A program made the position numbers and the translations under genes. Positions 18,611-27,000 of a stretch of 64,000 nt of DNA are shown piece by piece. The DNA is from Vibrio sp. MEBiC08052 (lineage in GTDB: Bacteria > Pseudomonadota > Gammaproteobacteria > Enterobacterales > Vibrionaceae), in assembly GCF_001506075.1 (NCBI RefSeq), contig NZ_KQ947475.1:1173731-1237730 (forward strand), in the 5' to 3' direction. Every line of letters begins with the position of its first letter. Positions within the stretch are counted from its first letter, which is position 1. The notes under the pieces were generated by a model. That model did no database searches. It was not told the origin of the DNA and was given only the letters and a program-made list of their open reading frames with translations.

Positions 18611-19459
18611 GTGAATCTATCGTGTATAGTCCATATTAGTACAAACTTGAGTGCATATGAGGGTGTTTTGGCGGATAACATTTCATATATAATCGATTCA
18701 AACAGTTCGGTAATGTCTAATCAAAAACGGAAGTCATCACAAAGGCTTATGGATAACAACTTAATTATAGACTTTCCTGATGATAAAAAGTTTTTGATAG
18801 ATAGTTGCAGGACATGTCTAGTCGATATATTAGAGAAGCTAGACTTAAAACATAAGGCGATTTTATTATTCGATGAGAGCGGAATTTTATTAGATGTCTT
18901 GGGATCTGCATCAGTATCGCAATGGTTTTTTAAAAAAGGGTATATTATCGGTGAATGTCCAAAAGTAGACCTTTCGCTTATAGGTAAAGGTCATTTAAGT
19001 GGTACTAGCATCGCATTTTCAGAGTATAAAAAATATACTGTTGATTTTTGGACTGTCATTAGTGGAAATTTAATAGTAAAAGAAAAATGTATTGGTGAAA
19101 TACAGATTTTTATTGATATAGATGATGATGGTAATCATTGTTATTTGGTTATGGAGCTTGTAGTTAAGTACTTATCCTCCGTACTTGAAAAAGAAATGTA
19201 TGGTAATTCAAAAATTGATAAGATTCTCTTCTTTGGGTATTTTTCACTCAATAGTAAATATAAAATCACTCCAAAAGAAGTAGAAGTTCTCTATAATATA
19301 TATCTAGGATACAGTATATCTGAACTTCCACAAAAACTTGGTGTATCGATAAATACAGTTAAAACACATATAAAAAACATCTATGCTAAATTTGATGTTT
19401 CGAATATGACAGAATGTTTGAATAAAGTTAATATTGTATTGGATAGTATTAATAAATAG
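18611..19459 (+). CDS. LuxR-family transcriptional regulator
   Basis: A protein of up to 282 residues with a C-terminal LuxR-type helix-turn-helix at about 215-270 (KITPKEVEVLYNIYLGYS, then LGVSINTVKTHIKNIYAKF). The N-terminal 200 residues resemble a GAF- or PAS-like sensor; no acyl-homoserine-lactone signature or phospho-acceptor domain is recognisable. The start is uncertain: GTG at 18611 is the furthest, and an ATG at 18713 is an alternative. It is convergent with the minus-strand operon that begins at 27991, shares its A+T-rich composition, and is the obvious candidate for its regulator. Confidence 0.8.
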   Translation: MNLSCIVHISTNLSAYEGVLADNISYIIDSNSSVMSNQKRKSSQRLMDNNLIIDFPDDKKFLIDSCRTCLVDILEKLDLKHKAILLFDESGILLDVLGSASVSQWFFKKGYIIGECPKVDLSLIGKGHLSGTSIAFSEYKKYTVDFWTVISGNLIVKEKCIGEIQIFIDIDDDGNHCYLVMELVVKYLSSVLEKEMYGNSKIDKILFFGYFSLNSKYKITPKEVEVLYNIYLGYSISELPQKLGVSINTVKTHIKNIYAKFDVSNMTECLNKVNIVLDSINK

Positions 19460-19489
19460 TTTATTTGATTTGAACTAGTCGTTCATTGT

Positions 19490-20695
19490 CTATACGGTCT
19501 TTATAATAATAGCTGTTCCCATTCCGCCACCAACACAGAGTGAAGCTATACCATATCTATTTGATCGCTTATGCATTTCATAAATTAAACTCACAAGGAT
19601 CCGGTTGCCCGATGCTCCCAGAGGATGACCTAATGCAATGGCTCCTCCATTCACATTTGATTTGTCGAGAATGGCTTGAGGATCAATTTTATGAATTTTT
19701 GAAAGCTGTTTGATAACGCCTAATGCTTGTGCTGCAAACGCCTCATTCAGTTCAAAAAGATCGATATCTTCAATTGTTAATTGGGCTTTCTCTAACGCTT
19801 TTGTTACTGCACCAACAGGCCCTAAGCCCATGATTTTAGGGTTGACCCCATCTTGAGCATAACCGACAATTTCAGCTATTGGTATTAGCTGGTAATCTTT
19901 TACGGCTTGCTCAGATGCAAGTACTATAGCGCTAGCACCATCGTTAATGCCCGATGCATTACCAGCAGTGACAGTCCCTTCTTTATCAAAGGCGGGGCGA
20001 AGTTCTGCGAGAATTTCAGTCGTAATGTTTGGTTTGGGGTACTCATCAGTGTCAAATAGTACGGTGTTTCGGCGAACTTTGACTTTGATCGGAACAATTT
20101 CATCTCTGAATTTCCCAGCTTCAATTGCTGCCACTGCTTTGTTTTGGCTAGTAGTAGCAAATTCATCTTGCTCTTGTCGGGTAATACCAAGTTCTTTTGC
20201 AATATTTTCAGCAGTGATACCCATATGGTATTGATTGAATGCATCAGTCAAACCATCACTAACCATTAAGTCGGTCAGTTGAGTATTTCCCATTTTATGA
20301 CCATCGCGAATACTGCCTGAGATCGCATAAGGGATGGCTGACATAACTTCTACACCTCCTGCGATTACGACATTTGCATCACCAGCACGGATGTGTGAGA
20401 TCCCATCCATCACAGTTTTCATACCACTACCACAGACCATATTGAGTGTATATGCGGGGACAAATGATGGAATGCCTGCGTAGATCGATGCTTGACGGCC
20501 AACATTCATGCCTTGACCAGCGCCAACGACGTTACCAATGATGACCTCATCTACTTTATCTGTCGCAACACCTGATGCCTCAAGTGCTGCTTTCACTGCA
20601 ATAGCACCTAATTCACCTACCGATGTACTTTTTAACATTCCCCCAAAAGAACCTAGAGGAGTTCGCTTTGCAGCTACAATAAATACTTTTCTCAT
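19490..20695 (-). CDS. Acetyl-CoA acetyltransferase (thiolase, PhaA/AtoB-like)
   Basis: A 401-residue thiolase that would condense two acetyl-CoA to acetoacetyl-CoA or cleave the reverse. The nucleophile region NMVCGSGMKTV (Cys near 89), NEAFAAQALG, GGAIALGHPLGASG and the final CVGGGMGTA are all intact. Last gene of the minus-strand operon, 11 bp after the PhaB-like reductase. Together they would make (R)-3-hydroxybutyryl-CoA from acetyl-CoA. No PHA synthase is nearby, so the pair probably feeds the pathway encoded by this operon. Codon use is less A+T-biased than in the upstream genes. Confidence 0.93.
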   Translation of the reverse strand: MRKVFIVAAKRTPLGSFGGMLKSTSVGELGAIAVKAALEASGVATDKVDEVIIGNVVGAGQGMNVGRQASIYAGIPSFVPAYTLNMVCGSGMKTVMDGISHIRAGDANVVIAGGVEVMSAIPYAISGSIRDGHKMGNTQLTDLMVSDGLTDAFNQYHMGITAENIAKELGITRQEQDEFATTSQNKAVAAIEAGKFRDEIVPIKVKVRRNTVLFDTDEYPKPNITTEILAELRPAFDKEGTVTAGNASGINDGASAIVLASEQAVKDYQLIPIAEIVGYAQDGVNPKIMGLGPVGAVTKALEKAQLTIEDIDLFELNEAFAAQALGVIKQLSKIHKIDPQAILDKSNVNGGAIALGHPLGASGNRILVSLIYEMHKRSNRYGIASLCVGGGMGTAIIIKTV

Positions 20696-20706
20696 CCCAA
20701 TGCCCT

Positions 20707-21447
20707 CTAGTGCATGTATAAACCACCGTTGACAGAGAGAGTCTCTCCAGTAATGTATGTGCCCGCGTCACTGATTAAATATGCGACAGCACCAGCAATA
20801 TCTTTAGGTGTCGCGAGACGTCTCATAGGAATCTCTGTTTTTATAGATTCCAGTAAATCTTCTCGCATTTTGGCAACCATTGGTGTTGCTGTATAGCCAG
20901 GGGCGATAGCATTGACAGTCACACCATATTTAGCCCCCTCAAGGGCAAGTGCTTTAGTGAAACCAATCATCCCGGCTTTAGCCGCAGAGTAGTTAGTTTG
21001 ACCGAACTGTCCTTTCAGACCATTTACTGATGATATGTTGATAATCTTACCATAGCCTTTATTTAACATAGCTGGGAATAAACATTGAGTAATATTAAAA
21101 ACACTATTTAGATTGGTGTTAATTACATCATACCAATCTGGTTTTTCCATCTTTTTAAATAATTTATCTCTGGTTATGCCAGCACAGTTTATCAATACAT
21201 CAATGTCACCATATGTATTCATTAGATTATTCAGAGTTTCCTTACACATCTCAAAATTAGAGACGTCCAAATTTAATAGTTTTATTTTTTCTAATGATAA
21301 GTCATTTTCAGAAGCCCATTGATGTATTTTTTCTTCGGACTCACCATAGTAAGTGCCAATAACATAATATTCTTTGGACAACAATTCTTTAACTATTGCT
21401 GAGCCAATACCACCAGTAGCTCCAGTGATTAAAGCTAGTTTAGACAT
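20707..21447 (-). CDS. Acetoacetyl-CoA reductase-like SDR (PhaB-like)
   Basis: A 246-residue short-chain dehydrogenase. The cofactor motif is TGATGGIG, followed by NCAGITRD and the catalytic Ser/Tyr/Lys in INISSVNG and YSAAKAG. The stretch GQFGQTNYSAAKAG is typical of PhaB, which reduces acetoacetyl-CoA to (R)-3-hydroxybutyryl-CoA with NADPH; FabG-like ketoacyl reductase activity is the main alternative. It lies 26 bp after the iron-sulfur protein gene and 11 bp before the thiolase, in the same operon. No defect is visible. Confidence 0.88.
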   Translation of the reverse strand: MSKLALITGATGGIGSAIVKELLSKEYYVIGTYYGESEEKIHQWASENDLSLEKIKLLNLDVSNFEMCKETLNNLMNTYGDIDVLINCAGITRDKLFKKMEKPDWYDVINTNLNSVFNITQCLFPAMLNKGYGKIINISSVNGLKGQFGQTNYSAAKAGMIGFTKALALEGAKYGVTVNAIAPGYTATPMVAKMREDLLESIKTEIPMRRLATPKDIAGAVAYLISDAGTYITGETLSVNGGLYMH

Positions 21448-21473
21448 ATTTACCTCATATATAATTTTTTAAA

Positions 21474-22004
21474 TTAGAAAAATGGGGAGTCAATAAACTC
21501 ATCATTGACATCTGATTGCCGAGAGTTATTATCTACAGCAGACTCTACTTCAATTATTTTTATTGCACGTACTACACAGGAATTCACGCACGCTAGCCCA
21601 GATTTATTTGATATGCATAAGTCACATTTATTAGCAACAAATTCACTATCAGAATCAAAACGTTTCTTCCGCTTTATTAAATGTATACCATTGAAATTAC
21701 ATGAATCGACACATAAACCACATCCTGTACACTTATCACTATTTATTGTGACAAGGCCATCCACGATAGACATTGCATTATTAAGACACGTAGATAAACA
21801 TTCAGGTTCTGTACAATGTTGACATACGGATGCTGATCGTTTTTCAGCTGTAAAGTTAAGGAATAGACGAGAGTTTAAATTTTGTTCAATAGAACCTATT
21901 TGATTTTTGTGTGACAATGCACAGGATACGATGCACATTTTACAGCCTATGCATTTGTTAAAATCTATTTCAACATATTTTCGTGATTCCACATCAAATA
22001 CCAC
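21474..22004 (-). CDS. Ferredoxin-type protein with four [4Fe-4S] motifs
   Basis: A 176-residue iron-sulfur protein of the HycB/CooF/DmsB type. Four cysteine groups can be read: CIGCKMCIVSC, CQHCTEPECLSTC, CTGCGLCVDSC and CDLCISNKSGLACVNSC, enough for four [4Fe-4S] clusters. No signal peptide or membrane anchor is seen, so it is a cytoplasmic electron carrier. Its start overlaps the end of the upstream decarboxylase-like gene by 11 bp. The obvious partner in the operon is the ferredoxin-dependent 2-oxoacid oxidoreductase, whose electrons it may accept or supply. Confidence 0.85.
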   Translation of the reverse strand: MVFDVESRKYVEIDFNKCIGCKMCIVSCALSHKNQIGSIEQNLNSRLFLNFTAEKRSASVCQHCTEPECLSTCLNNAMSIVDGLVTINSDKCTGCGLCVDSCNFNGIHLIKRKKRFDSDSEFVANKCDLCISNKSGLACVNSCVVRAIKIIEVESAVDNNSRQSDVNDEFIDSPFF

Positions 22005-22728
22005 CTTTACCTAATTTAGCCCAATCAGAGATACGTGAGTTCATTTGTTTGTCCTCTATAAAAGGGGATGTATTGAAATCTTTACAACAAGGTAGCACTA
22101 ATTCGAAATTATTTTTCTGGCACAATTGCATTTCAAATGATGAGGTCTGACATTCTAGCACATGGCCAAAGACACTCATGTCATCACTAATAAAATGAAT
22201 ATGGCATCCACCTGCACCACTGTTAAAACAATCTAAATATGAAGGAAGCCAAAAGCCCATTAGATACCCACTTATATTTGATAATATTTCATTTTCTGAT
22301 TGATTGACAATCTCTGGTGTTATTTTTACATATGGTTTTTGGAATTTTGGGAAGTGCGATATTTTTACAAAATCAAATTCAGATTTTAATTTAAATAAAT
22401 AGATATAATTTTTACTCTGAAAACTACACTCTATATATTCCCTTAAACCCTCTATATTCATACCGGAACAGCTGTATAAGGTTTTTTCATTAAAAAACTT
22501 AGATACAAATGAAATGGCTATTTTTTTACTTGAAATATTTTCTTTTGGTGAAATAATTTTCCCATTAAATAATACAATGTTTTCCTGCATTCCCGCTGTG
22601 GCACCAAATCCAAAATCACCTTGTTCTAATAGTTCACTTAACTTGTGATTTGAGTCCATTATGCAATTGCATAACGTCTGGCTTGTGTTTATTTGATAAA
22701 GTGTATCGTTATATGAAAATAATTCCAT
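21994..22728 (-). CDS. Acetolactate decarboxylase-like protein, paralogue 1
   Basis: A 244-residue member of the alpha-acetolactate decarboxylase (BudA/AldC) family. The zinc-binding signature is present as HIHFISDDMSVFGHVLE (His-x-His and a later His), and the N-terminal LLEQGDFGFGATAG and C-terminal ELVLPC blocks fit the family. Classic enzymes turn acetolactate into acetoin. Aligned by eye with the Brevibacillus enzyme, the catalytic Arg of the KARTVPKQ block is replaced (VKISHFPKF), and the active-site Glu before it also seems lost. Another substrate or a non-catalytic role is therefore likely. The second homologue lies 9 bp upstream. Confidence 0.8.
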   Translation of the reverse strand: MELFSYNDTLYQINTSQTLCNCIMDSNHKLSELLEQGDFGFGATAGMQENIVLFNGKIISPKENISSKKIAISFVSKFFNEKTLYSCSGMNIEGLREYIECSFQSKNYIYLFKLKSEFDFVKISHFPKFQKPYVKITPEIVNQSENEILSNISGYLMGFWLPSYLDCFNSGAGGCHIHFISDDMSVFGHVLECQTSSFEMQLCQKNNFELVLPCCKDFNTSPFIEDKQMNSRISDWAKLGKGGI

Positions 22729-22737
22729 TTTTTATAC

Positions 22738-23460
22738 CTAATTATTAATGAGTGATATCACATTATTGAGACGTTCGATAGGATTATTTATTGATATTTT
22801 TTCAAATTCATCATGTTCAGGTAAATAAATACGTAAACGATCTTTAATCGAAACTTCGACTGATGCATTTTCAATCTCACATGATAATACATGACCACCA
22901 ATATTTAACGAATTACCTATAAAATGAAAATGAAATTCAGGTCCTGTGATCGGTGACATTAATTTGGGGTAGATAAAACCTATAAGTGATCCATCAATAT
23001 TTTTATATTCACAAATATGTTTTCTAGTTACTAATTCTTCAATTTTTGGATATGGATGTTGGCTCTTTGGATATGACAAAAGCTTAATGCTAGCTAGCTT
23101 TGATGAAATTTTTATGGCAGCGAACAAATTTATATTTCCAAAGTGATATTTTATACATTCAACAAGTTCATTTAGACTCATTTTTTTGCTGAAATTAACT
23201 TTTTTAATATCACTAAACATAGTTAGACACATTTTAGGTGTTGATATTTCATTTTCTGAAACATCATATTTCTTTCTATTGAAGTTATAATCAGATACAT
23301 AATACATATCATTGTATAGAGTTATTTCACCTTCTAGACCTTCAATTCCTCCAATCCCAAAATTGCCAAATTCATCGATTTTATTTAAGGTTGTAATGCC
23401 ATTTAATAAACCTTCAAATGTAGCTCCAAACAAAGATATCTGGTATACTGTGTTATTCAT
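22738..23460 (-). CDS. Acetolactate decarboxylase-like protein, paralogue 2
   Basis: A 240-residue homologue of the preceding protein. The metal-binding stretch reads FHFHFIGNSLNIGGHVL, and the N-terminal FGNFGIGGIEGLEGEI retains the Glu that is catalytic in known decarboxylases. The conserved Arg of the RTVP block is replaced (SIKLLSYPKSQHPYP). The two paralogues are only moderately similar, so the duplication is old or both were acquired; they may form a heteromer. The start overlaps the end of the transporter gene by 8 bp, indicating translational coupling. Substrate unknown; the fold suggests a branched 2-hydroxy-3-oxoacid or similar beta-keto acid. Confidence 0.8.
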   Translation of the reverse strand: MNNTVYQISLFGATFEGLLNGITTLNKIDEFGNFGIGGIEGLEGEITLYNDMYYVSDYNFNRKKYDVSENEISTPKMCLTMFSDIKKVNFSKKMSLNELVECIKYHFGNINLFAAIKISSKLASIKLLSYPKSQHPYPKIEELVTRKHICEYKNIDGSLIGFIYPKLMSPITGPEFHFHFIGNSLNIGGHVLSCEIENASVEVSIKDRLRIYLPEHDEFEKISINNPIERLNNVISLINN

Positions 23461-24661
23461 GAACTCTATCTCTTTTTAATGTAAATTGTATAAACCACAT
23501 TACTAATATACAAACTGTGATAAGCAGTATATAATTCATCGCTGTATTAAAAATTGACATACTATTACTGTGAGATGCATACCAAGAAATAATGGAAACG
23601 ATTACGCCAGTGAATGTTCCAAATAATGAGCTTGCAGTCCCTGCTTTGGCTGGAAAAACTTTCATTGAATTCACTAAAGTATTCGGAACAATGAATCCTA
23701 CACCAAGGAATATTATAAATATTAATGTAATTATTATATATATAATTACATTGTCGAGTAAATTTAATGATAACATCAATAATGATGAGGCAAGACAAAT
23801 CAATAAACCAAAATGAAGATTGTTAACACTACCGTTTTTATTTACTGTTGATTTATTAAGAAGGGATCCTAAAAAATACCCAGCCCCTAATAATAAAGCT
23901 ACATAACCATATTGAACTGTCGTTAAACCAAATTTACTTTGAAGTAGGAATGGGCCAATTACATTAAAATATACAATAGCGGCGTAGCCAATTCCTCCAA
24001 TTAATGTATATCCCATAAATATTGGATTTAATATTACTCTGCTTATGCTCTTGATATTAAATGCTTGATTATATGGAATAATACTTTTGTTCGTTTCCTT
24101 AAAACTGGTCAAAGAAATGAGAGTTACGGTTAAACCATAGATAGTAAAAAATATGAAGTTGGATTTCCAGCCAAAGTATGTTGCTAGATATCCACCAATA
24201 ATTGGGCCTAGGATAGGGCCTAGTGACCAGCTCAAACCGAAGTAGTTGGTATATTTATAGAGGTTTTTTCCATCAAAAACATCAACAATCATTGCTCTTG
24301 CAACAACAGCTAGACCAGCAACGCTAAGACCTTGCATTAATCTTAAAAACTGCAGTACATGAATTGAATAAGCAAATTCAAAGCAAGCAAAACTACTGAG
24401 AGTAAATATAATAGAACATGATCTTAAAACAATTTTTCTTCCTGATGCATCTGACACAATACCAAGTAAGAATTGTCCAATACCATAACCAAGCATATAT
24501 AATGATATAGTTTGTTGTACCTGCCCACTTGTTGTGCTGAAATATTCAGTGATCGCAGGAAGAGAGGGCACATAGAGATCAACACCTAATCCCATAAGGA
24601 ATGGTATGGAGAAGATCAAAAAAATTATTTTTAATTCAGATATTCTATACTTAATAAACAT
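23453..24661 (-). CDS. MFS exporter (Bcr/CflA-type, 12 TM)
   Basis: A 402-residue major facilitator transporter with about twelve hydrophobic segments. The DHA1-type motif GYGIGQFLLGIVSDASGRK between helices 2 and 3 is present, as is the motif C-like GPILGPIIGGYLATYFGWKSNF in helix 5, which marks drug:proton antiporters of the Bcr/CflA group. It probably exports the product of this operon or gives self-resistance. It overlaps its neighbours by 11 bp (upstream) and 8 bp (downstream). Confidence 0.88.
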   Translation of the reverse strand: MFIKYRISELKIIFLIFSIPFLMGLGVDLYVPSLPAITEYFSTTSGQVQQTISLYMLGYGIGQFLLGIVSDASGRKIVLRSCSIIFTLSSFACFEFAYSIHVLQFLRLMQGLSVAGLAVVARAMIVDVFDGKNLYKYTNYFGLSWSLGPILGPIIGGYLATYFGWKSNFIFFTIYGLTVTLISLTSFKETNKSIIPYNQAFNIKSISRVILNPIFMGYTLIGGIGYAAIVYFNVIGPFLLQSKFGLTTVQYGYVALLLGAGYFLGSLLNKSTVNKNGSVNNLHFGLLICLASSLLMLSLNLLDNVIIYIIITLIFIIFLGVGFIVPNTLVNSMKVFPAKAGTASSLFGTFTGVIVSIISWYASHSNSMSIFNTAMNYILLITVCILVMWFIQFTLKRDRVHE

Positions 24662-25259
24662 GGTTGTTGATCTCTTCTGATACTTTGTATCCTATATTTA
24701 CTGCAGCTATTTTTTGCATTAAATTACGTGATTTTTTTCTAATCAAAAATTCTTCTATATTATCAAAATTTATTAACTTCAATAATATTGGAAGAATAAG
24801 GAAATTGATTGAACTTTCTATTTTCTCTTGATTTATATAGTCATCAATGCAAATGGCTCTTTGTTTTTTTCTCTTTAAGATATCATCTAGATCAAATTCT
24901 ACTTCATTTTCCAATTTTGTATTTATAGTTGGTGATGTCAAATTATAATCATGGAAAAAACATATGCCATTTTCTTTTAAATAATGAATATTTCTAAATA
25001 GTTCAGTTTTTTCGAGGCCGATTAAAATATCTGAACTTCCATATTCGATCATAGGAGAGATGACTTTTTCTTCTTTATTTATTCTAATATGACTGGAAAC
25101 ACTACCCCCACGTTGTCCAAGGCCTATAATATTATTTATTTTAATATCAAAACCACTATTTATAGCTAGCTCACCAAAAATTTTAGTTAGTGATACTATA
25201 CCCTGTCCACCGAGACCACATAATACTATATTAAATTGACTCACAGTTAATTGCTCCAT
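24651..25259 (-). CDS. iorB: Indolepyruvate:ferredoxin oxidoreductase-type beta subunit
   Basis: A 202-residue gamma-domain-type subunit of 2-oxoacid:ferredoxin oxidoreductases. The N-terminus (NIVLCGLGGQGIVSLTKIFGE) and the following GLGQRGGSVSSHIRI match the IorB subunit. With IorA it would convert aryl- or branched 2-oxoacids and CoA to acyl-CoA, CO2 and reduced ferredoxin. It overlaps the iorA end by 29 bp and the transporter start by 11 bp. The gene is strongly A+T-rich, unlike the chromosomal genes further right. Confidence 0.88.
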   Translation of the reverse strand: MEQLTVSQFNIVLCGLGGQGIVSLTKIFGELAINSGFDIKINNIIGLGQRGGSVSSHIRINKEEKVISPMIEYGSSDILIGLEKTELFRNIHYLKENGICFFHDYNLTSPTINTKLENEVEFDLDDILKRKKQRAICIDDYINQEKIESSINFLILPILLKLINFDNIEEFLIRKKSRNLMQKIAAVNIGYKVSEEINNHVY

Positions 25260-27000
25260 TTTTACAGTTGTTCATACATAATTTACAACCAACGCATAAA
25301 TTTTTATCGATGTTAATTTTTTGATTAAGGGTATCTCTAACAATCGCTGGGCAGCCTAGATTTAAACAAGTACCACAATTAACACATTGCATATTATCAA
25401 TGTGTGATTGTTCTGTAATTTGAATCTTGTATTTTACCAAACAAGGTCTTTTGGCAATAATAATACTAATATTGTTATTGTTTATACAGGATAGTATGGT
25501 TGACTCCAGTGTTTTTAAGTCATAGGGATCTACTGTATGAACATCTTTAATATTATATGCTTCACAAATTTTAGAAATAGATAGCTCATTCTCACCAGAT
25601 TTTTCATACCTTGAGCCCGGTGTATCTTGTCCTCCAGTCATCGCTATACAGCTATTGTCAACGATAATTACTGTAGAGTTTCCCTTATTGAATGACATGT
25701 TTAATAAGCCGTTATGGCCTGTGGCCCAGAATCCACCATCTCCAATCACTGAAACATATTTATTGTTGCCGTTTGCTAAATTGTATCCATGTGCAACAGA
25801 AATTGAAGCTCCCATATTTTTAGCATTGTTAAATGCGTTTATATGAGGCAGGATACCTAAGCCACCGCAGGTCACATCAGTCGTAGCTTTAATATTGTTT
25901 TTTTTCAAAACGTTATAAATGAATAAATGACTACAACCAGCACAATTCATCGGTAGGCGGAAGGGAACTTCTTCTAATGGTTTATTTTCTATCTTCAGGT
26001 TTAAAATATGCTCTTTGATTACTTCTGGTGTGTATACTGGTAAAAATTTAAATTTTTTCTTATCTATAGATATAATGCTTATACCTAATGCTTTAACTTT
26101 GTTCTCTAAATAATCATGGCCGTCTTCAATTAAATAAATATTATCTATCTGATTAGAAAAATTTTTCAATAAATCTTCAGGTAGTGGGTTTACCATTCTG
26201 AGATGTAATATTGATGATTCAGGGCATACTTCTTTAACATAGAGACTAGATGTTCCAGTGCAGATAAAACCTATTTTCTTAGATTTATAAATAATCTCGT
26301 TTATTTTTTCATTATTTGATATGTCGGACTTTAATTTGTTTAAATTATCTATATAGTCATTGTTAAATTGACGGACGATTTCTAGATTAGACCTTTTAAG
26401 ACCTAACATAATGGTCGTTGAATATACACTGTATGCGCTAATATTATGTTTTATTCTTTTGGGTGCTTTGTAATTATGAATATCATCCAGAGTCACTTTT
26501 GATAATGTTTTACATGTAATTGTTGTTAACCTGACAATTACGGGGAGGCAATAAATCTCACTTATCGAAAATGCTAACTTTATTAATTCAAGTGCTTCTT
26601 GTGCATCACTTGGTTCTAAAACCGGGATGTTTGCACTATCACCATAATATCGACAGTCATTATAATCATCGGTGATTCTTCCTGTATCATCACCAACGAC
26701 AATCACCAAACCACCATTGATTTGAGACTGTGCTGCTGACATAAGAGCATCATGTGCAACATTAAGACCTACTGTTTTCATAACGGACATACTTCGGTAG
26801 CCCGCGAATGAAGCACCAATTGCTACTTCCAGTGCAACTTTTTCATTAACTGACCATTCACAATCTACTTCTGTATATTTTTCAAAAAAATTGGATACAA
26901 TCTCTGTACAAGGTGTTCCTGGATAGCCTGTTACTACTTTAACGCCACTCTCATACGCGCCTCTTGATATTGCATCATTACCACTGTATAGAATATTCAT
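25231..27000 (-). CDS. iorA: Indolepyruvate:ferredoxin oxidoreductase-type alpha subunit
   Basis: A 589-residue thiamine-diphosphate enzyme. N-terminal pyrimidine-binding-like domain (VVTGYPGTPCTEI), middle region, then a ThDP-binding domain with GDGGFWATGHNG and the metal-ligand Asn in VIIVDNS. A C-terminal ferredoxin domain has CVNCGTCLNLGCP and CVGCKLCMNNCKNG. IorA with IorB decarboxylates indolepyruvate, phenylpyruvate or related 2-oxoacids to the arylacetyl-CoA. In an operon with a KAS III-like gene it most likely supplies an unusual acyl-CoA starter. It overlaps the KAS III gene by 23 bp. The substrate is inferred at family level only. Confidence 0.9.
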   Translation of the reverse strand: MNILYSGNDAISRGAYESGVKVVTGYPGTPCTEIVSNFFEKYTEVDCEWSVNEKVALEVAIGASFAGYRSMSVMKTVGLNVAHDALMSAAQSQINGGLVIVVGDDTGRITDDYNDCRYYGDSANIPVLEPSDAQEALELIKLAFSISEIYCLPVIVRLTTITCKTLSKVTLDDIHNYKAPKRIKHNISAYSVYSTTIMLGLKRSNLEIVRQFNNDYIDNLNKLKSDISNNEKINEIIYKSKKIGFICTGTSSLYVKEVCPESSILHLRMVNPLPEDLLKNFSNQIDNIYLIEDGHDYLENKVKALGISIISIDKKKFKFLPVYTPEVIKEHILNLKIENKPLEEVPFRLPMNCAGCSHLFIYNVLKKNNIKATTDVTCGGLGILPHINAFNNAKNMGASISVAHGYNLANGNNKYVSVIGDGGFWATGHNGLLNMSFNKGNSTVIIVDNSCIAMTGGQDTPGSRYEKSGENELSISKICEAYNIKDVHTVDPYDLKTLESTILSCINNNNISIIIAKRPCLVKYKIQITEQSHIDNMQCVNCGTCLNLGCPAIVRDTLNQKINIDKNLCVGCKLCMNNCKNGAINCESI

